Source: Bacteroidota bacterium
GTDB taxonomy: Bacteria > Bacteroidota > Bacteroidia > Bacteroidales > UBA12481
Assembly (NCBI GenBank): GCA_018669475.1
Contig: JABHCC010000061.1
Span: 62,001 to 126,000, forward strand
Direction of reading: 5' to 3'
Length of the DNA: 64,000 nt
Each line of letters starts with the position of its first letter. The stretch's first letter is position 1. Below, one piece after another: positions 37,244-50,248 of this stretch. Below the pieces are notes generated by a model. It searched no databases and had not been told where the DNA came from. It saw only the letters and a program-made list of their open reading frames with translations. A program made the translations under genes and the position numbers.

Positions 37244-38752
37244 TCAATAATCATAACCTTCCGAACTTTTCTGACAGGATTCAATCCATGCACTCACCTC
37301 CTTCACCATTTTCCGCAGTATATCAGGATGATCCTTTGCGATATCTGTAGTCTCAGCAGAATCATTGACCATGTCATAAAGTTCCCATCTCTCACCATCA
37401 TCCAGGCTTATTATTTTGTAATCCTCTTGCATCCAAGCAATTTGCCGACCCGATACCTGCGACCATGATTTCGTATTTTGAGCCTGGTTAGCCATCACCG
37501 GAGCCTGAAAACCTATTGGAGAATTACGCTTTTGAGTTTTCCCAGAAAGCAAATCAAGAACAGATATTCCATCTACAGGTCGGTTCTCCGGAATGATGGC
37601 CTTCTGCTCTATCTCTGACAAATACTCCAAAATTGTTGGGAGGAAATCGGATGTAGTAATCGGAGTGGCTATTTCACCCGTGGTATTGCTTAATCCGGGC
37701 CATTCTAAAATGGCTGGAACACGAATGCCTCCTTCCCAAAGAGTTCCTTTCTTACCCCGGTATGGACCGGCAGAATTCAGGTCATGAATCCATGAGGGCC
37801 CATTGTCGCTACAAAACCATAAGACTGTATTATCAGATAATCCTCTGGTTTTTAATCCCTGACGAAGCCTTCCAATCTGTTCATCCATTGCTGTAATGCT
37901 ACCATACCAATGCTGTTCTTCCATGGATAATTCATGATATTGTACCCGGTGTTCATTGCCAGAGACAACTGGTGTATGTGGAGTAGAGAACCAGATCAGT
38001 GCCAGAAAAGGAGCTTCCTTTTGATAGGCATCATCGATAAAAGCCAGTGCCTGATCAATTAGGATCTCAGGTAAGGGTCCTTCCAACCAATCATCGTGAA
38101 ACTGTCCCGGACCTGTCCAGAATCTATCTCTCCAAACAAATCCACCTTCACGCTGCCCCTTTTCAACAGGTCGATCCATCACAAATCGATAGCCCTCTGT
38201 CCCAAAATCCCCACCAGCTAAATAATACGGATTATAACAGGGCACAGAATTCTCTACACTAAAGCAAACGTCAAATCCATTTTCCCAGGGTGGACTATAC
38301 AATTCTTCAGACCGTGGAATTCCTGAATAGGATTGTTCCATAGTTTTTGACAATTGGCCAACATGCCATTTACCAAAATGACCTGTGGTATAACCATATT
38401 CTTTCAGGGCTTCAGCCATGGTTATTTCTTCATCAGGTAAACTTCCCCGGAATGCCCAGGTCATATTCACCCTGGCCGGATGTCTACCTGTCAGGCAACT
38501 TACCCTGGTGGGAGTACAAACTGGTGCAGCTGCGTAGAAACGGGTGAACTGTATGCCAGATTCAGCCATTTGGTCAAGTACCGGGGTCTGCACATGTAGA
38601 TTTCCATTATAGGCAACATCTCCGAATCCCAGGTCATCAGCCATCAGGAAAATAAAATTCGGTTTGGTTGGATTCATTTTCTCTGAGGGGGATTGACAGC
38701 CTGAAATAAGTGCTATCAAGACAATTGCAGAAAGTTTGTAATAACTAATCAT
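37244..38752 (-). CDS. Arylsulfatase-type sulfatase, lipoprotein
   Basis: 502 residues with lipobox LISGC. The formylglycine motif is C79-T-P-T-R83, followed by VSCLTGRHPARVN. Metal ligands are in FIFLMADDLGFGD and the FCSDNGPS motif is intact. It closes a minus-strand run (C10 peptidase, ThuA, sialate O-acetylesterase, sulfatase) and its start overlaps the end of the acetylesterase gene by 8 nt. The context suggests desulfation of an acetylated glycan in the periplasm. Confidence 0.92.
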   Translation of the reverse strand: MISYYKLSAIVLIALISGCQSPSEKMNPTKPNFIFLMADDLGFGDVAYNGNLHVQTPVLDQMAESGIQFTRFYAAAPVCTPTRVSCLTGRHPARVNMTWAFRGSLPDEEITMAEALKEYGYTTGHFGKWHVGQLSKTMEQSYSGIPRSEELYSPPWENGFDVCFSVENSVPCYNPYYLAGGDFGTEGYRFVMDRPVEKGQREGGFVWRDRFWTGPGQFHDDWLEGPLPEILIDQALAFIDDAYQKEAPFLALIWFSTPHTPVVSGNEHRVQYHELSMEEQHWYGSITAMDEQIGRLRQGLKTRGLSDNTVLWFCSDNGPSWIHDLNSAGPYRGKKGTLWEGGIRVPAILEWPGLSNTTGEIATPITTSDFLPTILEYLSEIEQKAIIPENRPVDGISVLDLLSGKTQKRNSPIGFQAPVMANQAQNTKSWSQVSGRQIAWMQEDYKIISLDDGERWELYDMVNDSAETTDIAKDHPDILRKMVKEVSAWIESCQKSSEGYDY

Positions 38753-40883
38753 TTTTTTCTAAATATTTGTTTGATTCCTCAAATTCAGTAGAAAAAGTGG
38801 AAGCAGGTAAATCATCGCGATTGACCAGATTGCCTTCAGAAAATGGTTTCCAGCCATATCTCACATATTGAGGTTCAGCAACATCACTACTCCTAACAAC
38901 AATAAACGCTCCTTCTATTACTGCAACAGCTGGCTTGAAGATTCGATCAAACCCTGCTACTTCAAATTCTTTAAGAGCTTTCCCATCACTGCTTTTCATT
39001 CCTTCTGCATGCTTAAACTGAAGGATCGCCTGATTCTTTACAAAACTTGCATTTTTAAACAGAGGCCCACTTGATTCCAGATTGAGGTGATAATCATTTG
39101 CAAGGGCTAAAAGCGATAAACGCTCACCCACTTCCTTCTTCTTTTTCGGATGCACATCATTAGCGTTTCCCAGATCGCTACAGACTGCCATTCCCGTATT
39201 ATCTAACTTATTCAACAATCGTCGTTGACTATCCCGAAACATCGGCCAACTGGGTCTGTTCAAGCTTGAGAGCTGTACATAATAAAAGGAGAAATCATAT
39301 CCCCACGCTTCTCTCCAACTTTTAATCAGGGTGGTAAAGATCTCCTCATGCAGCTCAACCTTTTCGGCATTGGATTCTCCCTGATACCAAACAGGACCCT
39401 TAATTGGAAACTTCTTCAAGGGATTTATGCCAGCTTCATACAGATAGGCTGCTTGAAATGGATGTCTTTGGTTGGGATTTTTAGATAAACTGAGATTATA
39501 GCTTCCACGTTCTTTGCACCACTCAGGAATCATCTCATTGCTCTCCCATTTTTCCAGAAGGTCAAGCAATTGAGGATGAAACTCCAGTGCCTTACGACCT
39601 ACCCAGGCTTCTGCAGGAGAACCTCCTTTAGAATTTTCAATTAACCCTATTGGAACTCCTAAATTATCATGAAGACTTCTTCCAAAATGATACGCAATAG
39701 CAGAAAAATCAGAAACCGTTTCCGGGGAACATACCAACCAGGAGGAATTATAAAACTTAAGTCGGTTAACTTTATCCAGAATTTCTTCTGAAAACTTAAC
39801 CTTCTTTGCCCATGCTACCGCTTCCATTTTGTAAAATCTGATTTCTGGATAATCAGCCTTTTTGATCTCTTCATCAGCCCTCTCGGATCTATTCATTTCA
39901 AAGGCCATGTTAGATTGACCAGAGCATAACCACACTTCACCAACAAGTATATCCACAAAAGCTTTTCTATTCCCCTTAGTAGTTACCTGCAGTGTATGAG
40001 GTCCTCCTGCTGCCATTGGTGGAAATGACACTTTCCAATTCCCATGTTCATCGCAGGTGGTCTTTAGAGTTTTATCGGCGAATGTCACAGTAATTTCATC
40101 CTGATAATTTGCAGTGCCCCACACCGGAATCACCATCTCCCGTTGCAGAACCATGTGATCTGCAAAAATCTCTGGTAGTTCTAAACCACCATATTGCCCG
40201 CTAAGTTCTCCATAAACTATACTGGCAATAATTCCGGCTCCATCCTCTACTGGATGCAAATTATCCGGGAAAAGATCTATCCGTCCATATAATGGTGTGT
40301 GTAAGTCAATGAAACCCGTATTATTTACTACTGCCACATGTTCAATAGTCTCCTGAATCTGCCAAAACCAATCGCGAGTACCAGCTTTGAAACGATGATG
40401 CCCGCTGAAAATTGGAGTCATTTTGCAGATCCACACTTTTGGGGAGGGATTTGCAGTCCCCTTCCTGAAAACATCGATCATCTCTGAATAGTCAGCAATA
40501 AAGTCATCGCGATAAAGGGCCCAATTCCTGGGGTCGGTATCATTTAATCCCAGGTGTATCACGATAAGATGCGGATTATACTCCTGAGCCTGCAGAAAGA
40601 CTTCCTGCTCCCAGTAGGGTCTGTGTCCTTTTTTGAGCAAGGTTGCCCCGGAGTGGCCAAAGTTCTTAACCTCAAACCGGTCTCCCAGCATTTGTTGAAG
40701 CTGTGCCGGATAACTTTTAGCTTCCCGGTCTTCAATACCATGACCGTAGGTGACTGAATTCCCAATACAAGCAACCCTAATCTTTCCTTGATAGTTGTTT
40801 ACATCAACAGGGTAGGTTTGGCCTGAACCTGAAAAATTCAGGAATAAGCTAAACAGTGCAATTAGTAGAGTTATTCTGGACAT
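38745..40883 (-). CDS. SGNH esterase fused to sialate O-acetylesterase
   Basis: 712 residues from ATG 40883, which begins a signal peptide (MSRITLLIALFSLFLNFSGSG). Two deacylase domains are joined. Residues about 30-230 are SGNH/GDSL (IRVACIGNSVTYGHG, IVIHLGLND, FPDNLHPVEDG). Residues about 230-712 are a sialate O-acetylesterase (VWLCSGQSNMAFEM, PVWYQGESNAE, NDVHPKKKKEVG). Both active sites look intact. It likely removes acetyl groups from glycans before sulfatase or glycosidase action, and is translationally coupled to the sulfatase. Confidence 0.9.
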   Translation of the reverse strand: MSRITLLIALFSLFLNFSGSGQTYPVDVNNYQGKIRVACIGNSVTYGHGIEDREAKSYPAQLQQMLGDRFEVKNFGHSGATLLKKGHRPYWEQEVFLQAQEYNPHLIVIHLGLNDTDPRNWALYRDDFIADYSEMIDVFRKGTANPSPKVWICKMTPIFSGHHRFKAGTRDWFWQIQETIEHVAVVNNTGFIDLHTPLYGRIDLFPDNLHPVEDGAGIIASIVYGELSGQYGGLELPEIFADHMVLQREMVIPVWGTANYQDEITVTFADKTLKTTCDEHGNWKVSFPPMAAGGPHTLQVTTKGNRKAFVDILVGEVWLCSGQSNMAFEMNRSERADEEIKKADYPEIRFYKMEAVAWAKKVKFSEEILDKVNRLKFYNSSWLVCSPETVSDFSAIAYHFGRSLHDNLGVPIGLIENSKGGSPAEAWVGRKALEFHPQLLDLLEKWESNEMIPEWCKERGSYNLSLSKNPNQRHPFQAAYLYEAGINPLKKFPIKGPVWYQGESNAEKVELHEEIFTTLIKSWREAWGYDFSFYYVQLSSLNRPSWPMFRDSQRRLLNKLDNTGMAVCSDLGNANDVHPKKKKEVGERLSLLALANDYHLNLESSGPLFKNASFVKNQAILQFKHAEGMKSSDGKALKEFEVAGFDRIFKPAVAVIEGAFIVVRSSDVAEPQYVRYGWKPFSEGNLVNRDDLPASTFSTEFEESNKYLEKND

Positions 40884-40904
40884 TATTATTTGCAAATTTG
40901 ATCA

Positions 40905-40940
40905 CTAACAAGAAATCAAGTTCTGTACGATTCTTGTTAG
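40905..40940. repeat. 10-bp inverted repeat upstream of the acetylesterase gene
   Basis: CTAACAAGAA (40905-40914) and TTCTTGTTAG (40931-40940) are perfect inverted arms 16 nt apart, just before the acetylesterase start. It could be an operator or an attenuating hairpin inside the operon. Confidence 0.6.
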
Positions 40941-41008
40941 ACTTTTGAAGATTTATTCAACTATCGCATGCTGCCGTTTCACCATCCATGTATTAAGAAT
41001 GCTTTGAA

Positions 41009-41719
41009 TTATTTAGCCCAATCGATTGCCTGGGAAAGGAGCTTAGTGAAATTAGGATTGCTATATGAATTATTATCATGCCCGAACTGGATATAAACAA
41101 TGCGGGATTTACCGTACTTATTGGCCCAAACAATTGTATCTGAACTCTCAGGGTGCCCGGTCGTCATCAGAGGATGAATACCCGGATGCAGTTGGATTAA
41201 ATCATAAACCTCCTCATGAATCTCAAAATCATCCAGCCCTTTAGTCACCGGATGCCTGCGATCAATAATCTCAACACTGACGTCTTGTCCATGAGTATAA
41301 GTTGACGCGGGTATCGAATCCTTACCCTGCATTCCAGCTTCAAGATAATACTTCGCTCCTAGTACCTTAATAAATTCGTCCCAATCCTGATAGGATGCAA
41401 TAGAATGATGGAGAAAAACTAATCCCTTTCCTTCATTCAGCATTTTTAGGAAGGCTTCCTTCTGAGCTTCGCTTATTTCCTGCACCATATCATAAAAGAC
41501 TAAAACATCATATTTATCGATTGAATCCGACCCATAAATTTCATTGGCCACAGGTTGAATCATTTCGTCGAATTCTGTATTCTCAAGATTCTGAAAAACT
41601 TTAACGAAGTTCTCGTAATCATAATCATGTCCGCCTGTAACTACCAAAATTCGGGTAGTCTGGCTATTTGAGCAAGCCATAGCAAGCGGCACCAGCAAAG
41701 CAATTATCAGGTTGCGCAT
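41009..41719 (-). CDS. ThuA-like protein
   Basis: 236 residues, short signal or lipoprotein-like N-terminus (LAMAC). The class I glutamine-amidotransferase-like fold of the ThuA family is seen in RILVVTGGHDYDYENF, YDVLVFYDM, GKGLVFLHHSIASY and PVTKGLDDFEIHEEVYD. ThuA proteins are linked to disaccharide (trehalose-like) metabolism, but the reaction is not settled. It lies 21 nt after the C10 peptidase gene and 125 nt before the acetylesterase gene. Confidence 0.83.
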   Translation of the reverse strand: MRNLIIALLVPLAMACSNSQTTRILVVTGGHDYDYENFVKVFQNLENTEFDEMIQPVANEIYGSDSIDKYDVLVFYDMVQEISEAQKEAFLKMLNEGKGLVFLHHSIASYQDWDEFIKVLGAKYYLEAGMQGKDSIPASTYTHGQDVSVEIIDRRHPVTKGLDDFEIHEEVYDLIQLHPGIHPLMTTGHPESSDTIVWANKYGKSRIVYIQFGHDNNSYSNPNFTKLLSQAIDWAK

Positions 41720-41740
41720 TCCGTGAAGTTAGTTAATTTT

Positions 41741-44700
41741 TTATTTCCCGGTAATGATAATCCTGTAAGACTTTTGACCTGATATAGTTCTGAGAAGAAC
41801 CCAATAATTTCCCGGTGGCAGTGCATCAATATTGATTTCAATATCACCATTACCTGATGATCCGGGAATATCCTGCCGGATGAGTTGTCCCATGGACGAA
41901 TAAATATCGATATACCTGATTTGTTCGTGGCTATTTGCTCTAATATGAAGAATATCACTTACCGGATTTGGATACAAGGTAAAATCCGGCAGGGAGGGAT
42001 CTCCTGGTATTTCAGAATTATCAGTTCCGGCAGATCCATATCCGGAGATATATAAATCATCTAGATAGAATAAGGGGAAACCATCGGTGGGCCAAAATGG
42101 GCCCTCTTCGGTTGAAAATTCCAGTTTATCAAAACTGATCTGCTGCTGTGCAAAAGCAAGTTCTTCATCTACAATAAGATTACCATCCATCCTGATATCC
42201 ATAGCTTTATTATGACCTGAGATGAAAATATTCCATTCCATCCAGCGATGAGAAACATAAAAAAACTGTTCAATCAGTTTGCCATTATATACAACATCAC
42301 CTTTCCCATTTACTTTCAGAAATATTGCCAGATCTGCTCCATTCAGATTGGTAATTTTTATAGCTGCCCTGCTGTTATTCTCAATATACATCCCAAACCT
42401 GATTAGCAAACGACTACCTTTGAACTGGTTAATGCTAAGGCCAAGATGTGAATTGCTTATCATCCTGAGCGATTTATTTCCTTCTAAACTTTTATAATCA
42501 ATCACCTGAGCATCATCTTTGCTTCCTGGAGAATTGGTGTTAGTACGCCAATAAGGTGACTCAGTGGCAAGAAACCCATAGCTGGGAAAACTCTCAAAAC
42601 CCTCATTATAAGGTAATTTTATGGGCATGTAGGTTTGGAAATCAAATAAACCACTTAAAAAACTAGTGTCAGTATTGTATGCTAAAACCTGCCATTTGTA
42701 GCTCTCATTGGGAACGATATCCACCATGATATGGTGGTCTCTTAAAGCCCGGGCTATTGTGTCTAAATGACCTTCAACTCCAAAAAATATATCGTAAAAC
42801 AAATCATGATTCTCTGATCCGACAGACCAGCTCAGATTAACCTCCTTCTCATGGATAAAGGTATTTCGAAAAGGTGAGGGATAGCATGGCACAACTGGTT
42901 CAAACATTTCAGTTTGCAAGAAAGTATCAACCTTTGACTTGAAAAGAGGGTAAAAATCATCATATGACTCTAGTGAGGCCGGATTGTCCTGGAGATTGAG
43001 ATACTCAAGCTGAACATACAAATCATTATGGTTTAAAGGATAGAAGTCGCCCACCAAATTACCTGAAACATCGAAATGTTTCAACACCGGATTTCTGCTT
43101 ACCGGATCTATAAGGGACAATTTGTTATTACTTAAATCGAGATAGCTTAGTTTCTGCAAGCCGGCAGACCACATTTTTGTTAGCTGATTATTACTCGACT
43201 TTAGAAGGGAAATATTTGGAGCATGGTAAATCAAAAGATCAATATTATCTATTTGATTATTACTAATATCTACATATTCCAGCAATGGTATATCCCTTGT
43301 TATCCATACCTTGTTGAGGCCATTGCCTGCGATTTCAAGACGCTTCAGATAAGGCATCTCCTGATTGAATTGCACCTTTCCAAGAGAGTTATTATTCAAA
43401 TTCAGAACTTCAATCCTATCCAGTTTCTCAATAAACCACATTTGAGTAAGTGTATTGTTGGCAAGATTTAATTCGCGGAGATGAGGTAAATAATGATTCA
43501 AACTAATCCTTTCAATATCATTATCAGATAAATCCAAACTCCGGATATGGTCCAGGCTCTCAAGTGATTCGATAATTTTAATTCCACAGTTTCTAAGTTG
43601 AGCAGTTCTGAGTAAAGGAAATTGCTTTAACGAGTCTATTTCCGTAACAGGTACATCACTAATTTTCAGTGAAATGAGATCCTCCAAACAAGAAAATTGC
43701 CCAAGGGGATCAATTGGAATTCCATCAAGGTGCAACTTGATTAACCATGTATTTTGTTTCAGGCTATTCAGATTAATAGGAACCAGGTTACCGAGTTCCA
43801 GGATGCGCAGATTTTGAATGCTTTTCAGTGGATCAAGATCAAGAGACCGGCCGTCATTATCCGGCAGGCGTAAAATTTTCAATTCCTGACAAAATTCTAT
43901 ACCAGAAAGTGAACTTACGGCTTCATTAAGCTCAATGATTTCAACAAACTGAAACTCATCCTCGCGAGGCTGATACTCATTCCTTAACTCTGCTTTAATC
44001 CCCAAAGATTTGTTTATTGCCCTGCGAAGTCCTTCATCCTCAATAAGCAGAGCTTCACCTTTATTGACAATGCTTACCGGACCGATCCAGGCTGATTCCC
44101 CTTCCTGATAGACTGCTGTTACCTGAACGAGATGCTTTCCCGGGCCCAGTTCATTGGTGAAGTAAATACTATCTGTAGTTTCAGCAACACGTTCACCATT
44201 AATGTAGATTCTGTATTTCTGCACCGCTGTTTCAGCATCCCGATGGGTATGCCAGGTAATATTTGGATTAACATCATTATGAAACCTGAGATTGACAGGT
44301 GGCAGTTGGCGTCTCCACGGAATAACTTCAACAAAAGCCTCAGTACTTGGAAAAGAGCCGTAACCCAGTAAGGGATAATACCCGTTTCCTCTGCCACCCC
44401 ATCCCAGATTATAGTGGAAAAATCCGTCCGGGTCATAACCATCACAGATGTATGCATGACCCCATCCTGTGACAAAAAGTGGTTTGAATTCACTGATATT
44501 ACGATAGAAAGTATTTACCCATTTTGTTGTATCTGTAAACATAGAAAGTAAACGCTCTGCATCATAATATCCAAGAGTTTTGAATGCTGAGTATGCATTG
44601 TAATTAGAAGTAGTTGAAGCTGTTGGACCATAGCCCATTTTTGTAACCAGTCCCATATGATAAAGCAATCTGGATACCTCCAAACTCTCACAAACAGGTT

Positions 44701-45361
44701 GCTTTTCCATTTTTAACCATTCATATCCACCAACATGATCGGATAAGTGACCATACTTACCTGCATCATATTTCGACTCGAAGAAAAAGGTATTCCATCT
44801 GCCATAATAATTAACAATCTGTCCCATGGCTACAGCCACACAGCCTGTATATACTCTGCCTCCCGGACCTTCAGAATCCTCCGGACAGAAATAATTGCTC
44901 ACAGAATTCTGATCCCATACTGTTGTAATCATGGGTTCAATAGCTTCAGGAAAAGTTTTAAGACGGGAGCTACTGTTATATTGCCCCAGATCATTTTCGG
45001 CGATTGCTTCGAGAGCATATTTCACAGGTTCAGGTACTTCGTCATTATAATGGAAAAGGTTGCTAAAGGAATATCCTGCCAACTGTGGCTCACTTTCCTC
45101 CTTAACCAGAATAAAACTTTCAGGATGAAGAATTTCAAATACCCAAACAGAATCGTACTGACTGATTTTATCAAATTGAATGGTCGCAATTTCTTTTACC
45201 TCCGGATGGTGACTTTGATAAAAATTCCGGGCAAAAATTTCACAGGTTTCCTGACCAAATGCATAATTATAGTAAATGCAATTTATACATAGTAGCCAAA
45301 AACAAATAATACAATATTTAGCAACTCTTATCCGATGCCAATTATTTAATAAAGTCATCAT
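41741..45361 (-). CDS. C10 (streptopain-like) peptidase with leucine-rich repeats and T9SS domain
   Basis: 1206 residues. A long signal region precedes a C10 cysteine peptidase. Its catalytic C174 lies in YTGCVAVAMGQIVNYY and its histidine H302 in GWGHAYICDGYD, followed by NLGWGGRGNGYY. Residues about 440-840 are leucine-rich repeats (LRSLDLSDNDIERISL, IEVLNLNNNSLGKV). A lectin-like region (about 900-1115) and a C-terminal T9SS sorting domain (TLYPNPVSDILHIRA) follow. Streptopain relatives degrade extracellular proteins; the repeats probably give substrate or surface recognition. It is the first gene of the minus-strand run. Confidence 0.88.
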   Translation of the reverse strand: MMTLLNNWHRIRVAKYCIICFWLLCINCIYYNYAFGQETCEIFARNFYQSHHPEVKEIATIQFDKISQYDSVWVFEILHPESFILVKEESEPQLAGYSFSNLFHYNDEVPEPVKYALEAIAENDLGQYNSSSRLKTFPEAIEPMITTVWDQNSVSNYFCPEDSEGPGGRVYTGCVAVAMGQIVNYYGRWNTFFFESKYDAGKYGHLSDHVGGYEWLKMEKQPVCESLEVSRLLYHMGLVTKMGYGPTASTTSNYNAYSAFKTLGYYDAERLLSMFTDTTKWVNTFYRNISEFKPLFVTGWGHAYICDGYDPDGFFHYNLGWGGRGNGYYPLLGYGSFPSTEAFVEVIPWRRQLPPVNLRFHNDVNPNITWHTHRDAETAVQKYRIYINGERVAETTDSIYFTNELGPGKHLVQVTAVYQEGESAWIGPVSIVNKGEALLIEDEGLRRAINKSLGIKAELRNEYQPREDEFQFVEIIELNEAVSSLSGIEFCQELKILRLPDNDGRSLDLDPLKSIQNLRILELGNLVPINLNSLKQNTWLIKLHLDGIPIDPLGQFSCLEDLISLKISDVPVTEIDSLKQFPLLRTAQLRNCGIKIIESLESLDHIRSLDLSDNDIERISLNHYLPHLRELNLANNTLTQMWFIEKLDRIEVLNLNNNSLGKVQFNQEMPYLKRLEIAGNGLNKVWITRDIPLLEYVDISNNQIDNIDLLIYHAPNISLLKSSNNQLTKMWSAGLQKLSYLDLSNNKLSLIDPVSRNPVLKHFDVSGNLVGDFYPLNHNDLYVQLEYLNLQDNPASLESYDDFYPLFKSKVDTFLQTEMFEPVVPCYPSPFRNTFIHEKEVNLSWSVGSENHDLFYDIFFGVEGHLDTIARALRDHHIMVDIVPNESYKWQVLAYNTDTSFLSGLFDFQTYMPIKLPYNEGFESFPSYGFLATESPYWRTNTNSPGSKDDAQVIDYKSLEGNKSLRMISNSHLGLSINQFKGSRLLIRFGMYIENNSRAAIKITNLNGADLAIFLKVNGKGDVVYNGKLIEQFFYVSHRWMEWNIFISGHNKAMDIRMDGNLIVDEELAFAQQQISFDKLEFSTEEGPFWPTDGFPLFYLDDLYISGYGSAGTDNSEIPGDPSLPDFTLYPNPVSDILHIRANSHEQIRYIDIYSSMGQLIRQDIPGSSGNGDIEINIDALPPGNYWVLLRTISGQKSYRIIITGK

Positions 45362-45557
45362 ATACTAATCTCCTAAATGAATGGCACTTCACATGCAATT
45401 ATAGACAATATCCTAATTGGTAAAAAACAATTTCTCCGAATAACTATTTTGAGTAGATGAACAACAGAAAAAACCTACCAAAGGAATGTTTTACCTCTGA
45501 CTTAATATTGTTTCATGCCATGCTGAAAATTGTAGTCATCAAATTAAAGAATTCTAA

Positions 45558-48797
<3,240 letters not shown>

Positions 48798-48811
48798 TAC
48801 TAAAACAGGGA

Positions 48812-49744
48812 ATGAAACTTAGGCTTTCTCATATTCTATTTGTACTCTTTTTGTGGATTTCAGCAGGGCAATTATCTAAAGCTCAGGAGTATCATGGCAT
48901 GTACGTTGCCCGCTTCGATGAGATTTTAGGCGATAATTATAAAGAGACCAAGCTTCTTCGCTATGCAGAAGCCACAGGAACAAATAGTTTGTCCTTTTAT
49001 GATCTTGATGAAGTGGACCTTAATATTGCTGAGAACCGGCAAAAACTAAGAAAATTCATCAGATTGGCCAGATCAGAGTATCATATAATCCATATCGGAG
49101 CTGTTTCTGAATCAATTGAAAATTTCAGGAAAAACCTGCATACTTACAATATTGATACTCACACCAAAGTAGCTGACAGAATTAATGCCTATAATATTGA
49201 GTTTGAGTTTTGGAATAAAATCCCATCTAAGAAATACTACTGTTCGAGGTATTTATCACCTTCCGGATTTGAATGCAGCCAGGAAGGAGCTTTTCAATAT
49301 GTACTTGGTTTCATAAAAGAATTACGCAAATTGGCCAATGAGATTCCGGGCACTGATGTTGAAATTTATGTTGGATGGCTGGATGCTGATCATGCTAAAA
49401 AAATCACTCCGCTGGTTGACAGGGTCTATTATGCAGTTTATCGCGAAATGGAAATAGATGGTTCTCTTAACCTTTATCATTACGGCATGCAGCGATCCAG
49501 GCTAAAGAGTTTGGCAGCATCAGGGCCAATTGAGATAGTGCCAATTTTTTCAGGCCACAGAGGATCAACAGATCCAAGCCTCCATCTATGGCTAAAATTG
49601 GGTAATCGTCCGATAGAAGCCTGGTGGCATTATGCGAAAGCCTTTGAAAGGGATGCCTTCCTCAGAAACAAGAAAAACTTGAATATGGTTGGCTACCAGT
49701 GGTTTTTGTATAACACTATGCCAAGTATTTCAGGTATTAATTAG
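48812..49744 (+). CDS. Secreted protein of unknown function
   Basis: 310 residues, signal peptide (about 1-24). Not recognised. The spacing of beta strands and helices (YHGMYVARFDEI, NSLSFYDLDEVDL, YHIIHIGAVSES, YNIEFEFWNK, EIYVGWLDAD, VYYAVYREM, IEIVPIFSGHRG) resembles a TIM barrel, as in glycoside hydrolases, but no catalytic pair can be fixed. It starts 14 nt after the beta-galactosidase gene and precedes fucU by 60 nt, so a glycan-related role is plausible. Confidence 0.65.
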   Translation: MKLRLSHILFVLFLWISAGQLSKAQEYHGMYVARFDEILGDNYKETKLLRYAEATGTNSLSFYDLDEVDLNIAENRQKLRKFIRLARSEYHIIHIGAVSESIENFRKNLHTYNIDTHTKVADRINAYNIEFEFWNKIPSKKYYCSRYLSPSGFECSQEGAFQYVLGFIKELRKLANEIPGTDVEIYVGWLDADHAKKITPLVDRVYYAVYREMEIDGSLNLYHYGMQRSRLKSLAASGPIEIVPIFSGHRGSTDPSLHLWLKLGNRPIEAWWHYAKAFERDAFLRNKKNLNMVGYQWFLYNTMPSISGIN

Positions 49745-49804
49745 CTTAGACCTATTCTTTATATTTTCCTAAATTTACCAGTTCCATTCAAAAACTCACA
49801 TATT

Positions 49805-50239
49805 ATGCTAAAAGGAATCTCACCACTCATCAGTCCTGACTTGTTGAACATATTATCCAGAATGGGACATGGGGATGAAATTATCCTGGCTGATGCACAT
49901 TTTCCAGGGGAAAGTTTTAACCCAACTGTGTTAAGAGCTGATGGACTTAAAATCGCCCCTTTGCTTGAGGGTATTCTTCCATTATTTGAATTGGATTCTT
50001 ACGATGATCATCCTTTGATCATGATGGCAGCCGTTGAAGGTGATGAGCTCGATCCACTGGTTGAGGAAGGCTATCTAGAAGCCATTCATCAAACAAATCC
50101 GGATATTGCTCCAATCGCGAGAATAGATCGATTTGACTTCTATGATCGCACAAAAAATGCATTTGCGGTAGTCATGACAGGTGAAACAGCCAAATACGGC
50201 AACATATTATTAAAAAAAGGAGTCACTCCAATCAAATAA
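49805..50239 (+). CDS. fucU: L-fucose mutarotase
   Basis: 144 residues, the length of FucU/RbsD mutarotases. The motifs [58 protein letters not shown] and [16 protein letters not shown] match FucU closely. The catalytic His/Asp and Tyr positions are intact. It interconverts alpha and beta L-fucose after uptake. It lies 9 nt before fucP. Confidence 0.93.
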   Translation: MLKGISPLISPDLLNILSRMGHGDEIILADAHFPGESFNPTVLRADGLKIAPLLEGILPLFELDSYDDHPLIMMAAVEGDELDPLVEEGYLEAIHQTNPDIAPIARIDRFDFYDRTKNAFAVVMTGETAKYGNILLKKGVTPIK

Positions 50240-50248
50240 GCTGATGCT

